32,831 nucleotides of DNA. It comes from Actinomycetota bacterium. Its GTDB lineage: Bacteria > Actinomycetota > Actinomycetes > Streptosporangiales > Streptosporangiaceae. Location: assembly GCA_003164955.1 (NCBI GenBank), contig PLRW01000138.1, positions 1-32,831 of the forward strand, given 5' to 3'. A model generated the notes under the pieces. It was not told where the DNA came from, did no database searches, and was given only the letters and a program-made list of their open reading frames with translations. This document shows, piece by piece, positions 31,978 to 32,831 of this stretch (positions are counted from its first letter, which is position 1; each line of letters opens with the position of its first letter). A program made the translations under genes and the position numbers.

Positions 31978-32286
31978 ATCCGCTCCCTGGCTGTGGGAGG
32001 TTCCACTGTGTTACCGGGTGCCCGGATGACGCGGGACACGTTACGTAATGGGCTGCCCGCTGTGTTGGGTCTTACACGCGCGACCGCGATCTGTTTGCGC
32101 GCTGTATGGCACAATATGGCAACGGGCGACCCCCGAATGATCCGAAAACGGCCGCGCGGCGCTGGCGTACCTGACCGCCCGCAGCTGGCCTCGACCGGAA
32201 ATCTGCCCCGGACAACGTCCGTAAATCGGCCCGGACATCGTCCGTAAATCGGCCCGGACCACGTCCGCCATCCATGGGGGTTCACC
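31978..32286. other. 309-bp divergent spacer with 23-bp repeats
   Basis: This region holds the promoters of the CGNR gene and the malic enzyme gene. TTACGTAA (32041-32048) is a perfect palindrome, and TGTGTTGGGTCTTACA (32061-32076) resembles a Crp site with two mismatches. The three 23-bp repeats at 32198-32266 occupy the likely 5' leader of the malic enzyme gene. Confidence 0.55.
32198..32266. repeat. three 23-bp tandem repeats before the malic enzyme
   Basis: Units at 32198-32220, 32221-32243 and 32244-32266 share the core AAATC-GGCCCGGAC followed by CGTCC; the last two differ at only one base and the first at a few. The array ends 20 bp before the start codon, so it is in the leader or promoter. 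Confidence 0.85.
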
Positions 32287-32831
32287 ATGAATGCACGCAC
32301 GCACGATTCCCAGCACGCCCCGTCCCAGCACGCCCCGCCCGCGGATTCCGCCTCCGCCGGCGTCCTGGCCGCCGACCCCGTGTTCCAGCTGCACCGGGGC
32401 GGCAAGATCGAAGTCAATCTGTCGGTTCCGCTGGACGGCCGCGATGACCTGTCCATGGCCTATACACCGGGGGTGGCGCGGGTCTGCACGGCCATCGCCG
32501 ACCAGCCGGACCTGGCCGGCACCTACACCTGGGTGGCCAACACCGTCGCGGTCGTGTCCGACGGCACCGCGGTACTCGGCCTGGGTGACATCGGCCCCGT
32601 GGCCGCGATGCCGGTCATGGAGGGCAAGGCCGCGCTGTTCAAGCGGTTCGCCGGCGTCGACGCCGTGCCGTTGTGCCTGTCCTGCACGGGCGTCGGCGAA
32701 CTGGTCGAGACGGTCGCGGCGCTGGCCCCAAGTTTCGGCGGCATCAACCTGGAGGACATCTCCGCGCCGCGCTGCTTCGAGGTGGAGGACCGGCTGCGCG
32801 AACGGCTGGACATCCCGGTGTTCCACGACGA
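32287..32831 (+). CDS. NAD(P)-dependent malic enzyme, C-terminus cut off
   Basis: The first about 181 residues are visible before the right window edge. A 28-residue His/Ser/Ala-rich leader is followed by the family start [30 protein letters not shown] and the domain core [48 protein letters not shown], with the metal-binding Glu and Asp, is intact. The enzyme decarboxylates malate to pyruvate. A segment that in relatives reads CTDVDE reads CTGVGE here, so two conserved acidic positions are Gly. Three 23-bp repeats lie just upstream. The ATG at 32287 is not preceded by a clear ribosome-binding site other than a GGGGG stretch. Confidence 0.93.
   Translation, partial: MNARTHDSQHAPSQHAPPADSASAGVLAADPVFQLHRGGKIEVNLSVPLDGRDDLSMAYTPGVARVCTAIADQPDLAGTYTWVANTVAVVSDGTAVLGLGDIGPVAAMPVMEGKAALFKRFAGVDAVPLCLSCTGVGELVETVAALAPSFGGINLEDISAPRCFEVEDRLRERLDIPVFHD

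Noticed and set aside
1..32831. tRNA, rRNA, CRISPR arrays, insertion sequences and phage genes
   Set aside because: No cloverleaf-like or rRNA sequence, no regularly spaced repeat-spacer array, and no transposase or integrase motif was seen on either strand.

Overview
The window is high-GC DNA with frequent GTG/TTG starts, short or overlapping gene junctions and several actinobacterial marker genes: a WhiB protein of WhiB1 type, a PdtaS-type kinase, a SigR-RsrA-like thiol-stress pair, a nickel superoxide dismutase and a CGNR zinc-finger protein. It is a chromosomal segment of a filamentous-type actinomycete. From memory, the order hisN-rsgA, sigR-rsrA, pdtaS-whiB1, sigF-like, sodN, malic enzyme resembles a conserved core region of Streptomyces, so I read it as a conserved backbone with lineage-specific inserts. 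The exact genus cannot be fixed from this sequence alone.

Layout. 1-3635 (minus): a three-gene unit of two unrecognised proteins and a MoxR-type AAA ATPase that runs off the left edge. 3636-4399: a possible small protein and a repeat-bearing spacer. 4400-7283: CBS-domain protein, inositol-monophosphatase-like HisN and the ribosome-assembly GTPase RsgA, with a DUF2087 protein on the opposite strand. 7558-8726 (plus): a YedK/HMCES-type abasic-site protein overlapping a DksA/TraR-type zinc-finger protein. 8747-10897: a methyltransferase-like protein, then sigR-rsrA with an exact SigR-type promoter. 11306-15679 (plus): a membrane HD-GYP protein, a degenerate membrane HD homologue, a biotin carboxylase and a 70-residue biotin carrier. 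15761-19430 (minus): a ThDP-dependent enzyme and a DUF3311/sodium-solute symporter pair. 19634-22563 (minus): bioF-gntR-bioD. 22742-25935: PdtaS-type kinase converging on whiB1, preceded by a lipid kinase. 25966-28073: membrane protein, SigB/SigF-family sigma factor and its anti-sigma factor. 28433-29258: divergent sodN and sodX. 29384-32831: APC permease, CGNR protein and the start of a malic enzyme.

Themes. Stress control is dense: SigR/RsrA (thiol redox), a SigF-type switch, WhiB1, PdtaS and Ni-SOD. Biotin synthesis (bioF, bioD) lies close to biotin users (carboxylase, carrier). Sites matching TGTGA-N6-TCACA occur before whiB1 (one perfect, one with a single mismatch) and before the symporter pair (one mismatch), which suggests a cAMP-receptor-type regulon. 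Short tandem repeats of 6 to 23 bp recur in both coding and noncoding DNA. The strongest items for follow-up are the SigR promoter placed directly before an in-frame upstream ATG (a possible SigR' isoform), the Crp-like sites, the three 23-bp repeats before the malic enzyme, the GntR regulator inside the biotin operon, and the unrecognised proteins coupled to the MoxR ATPase.
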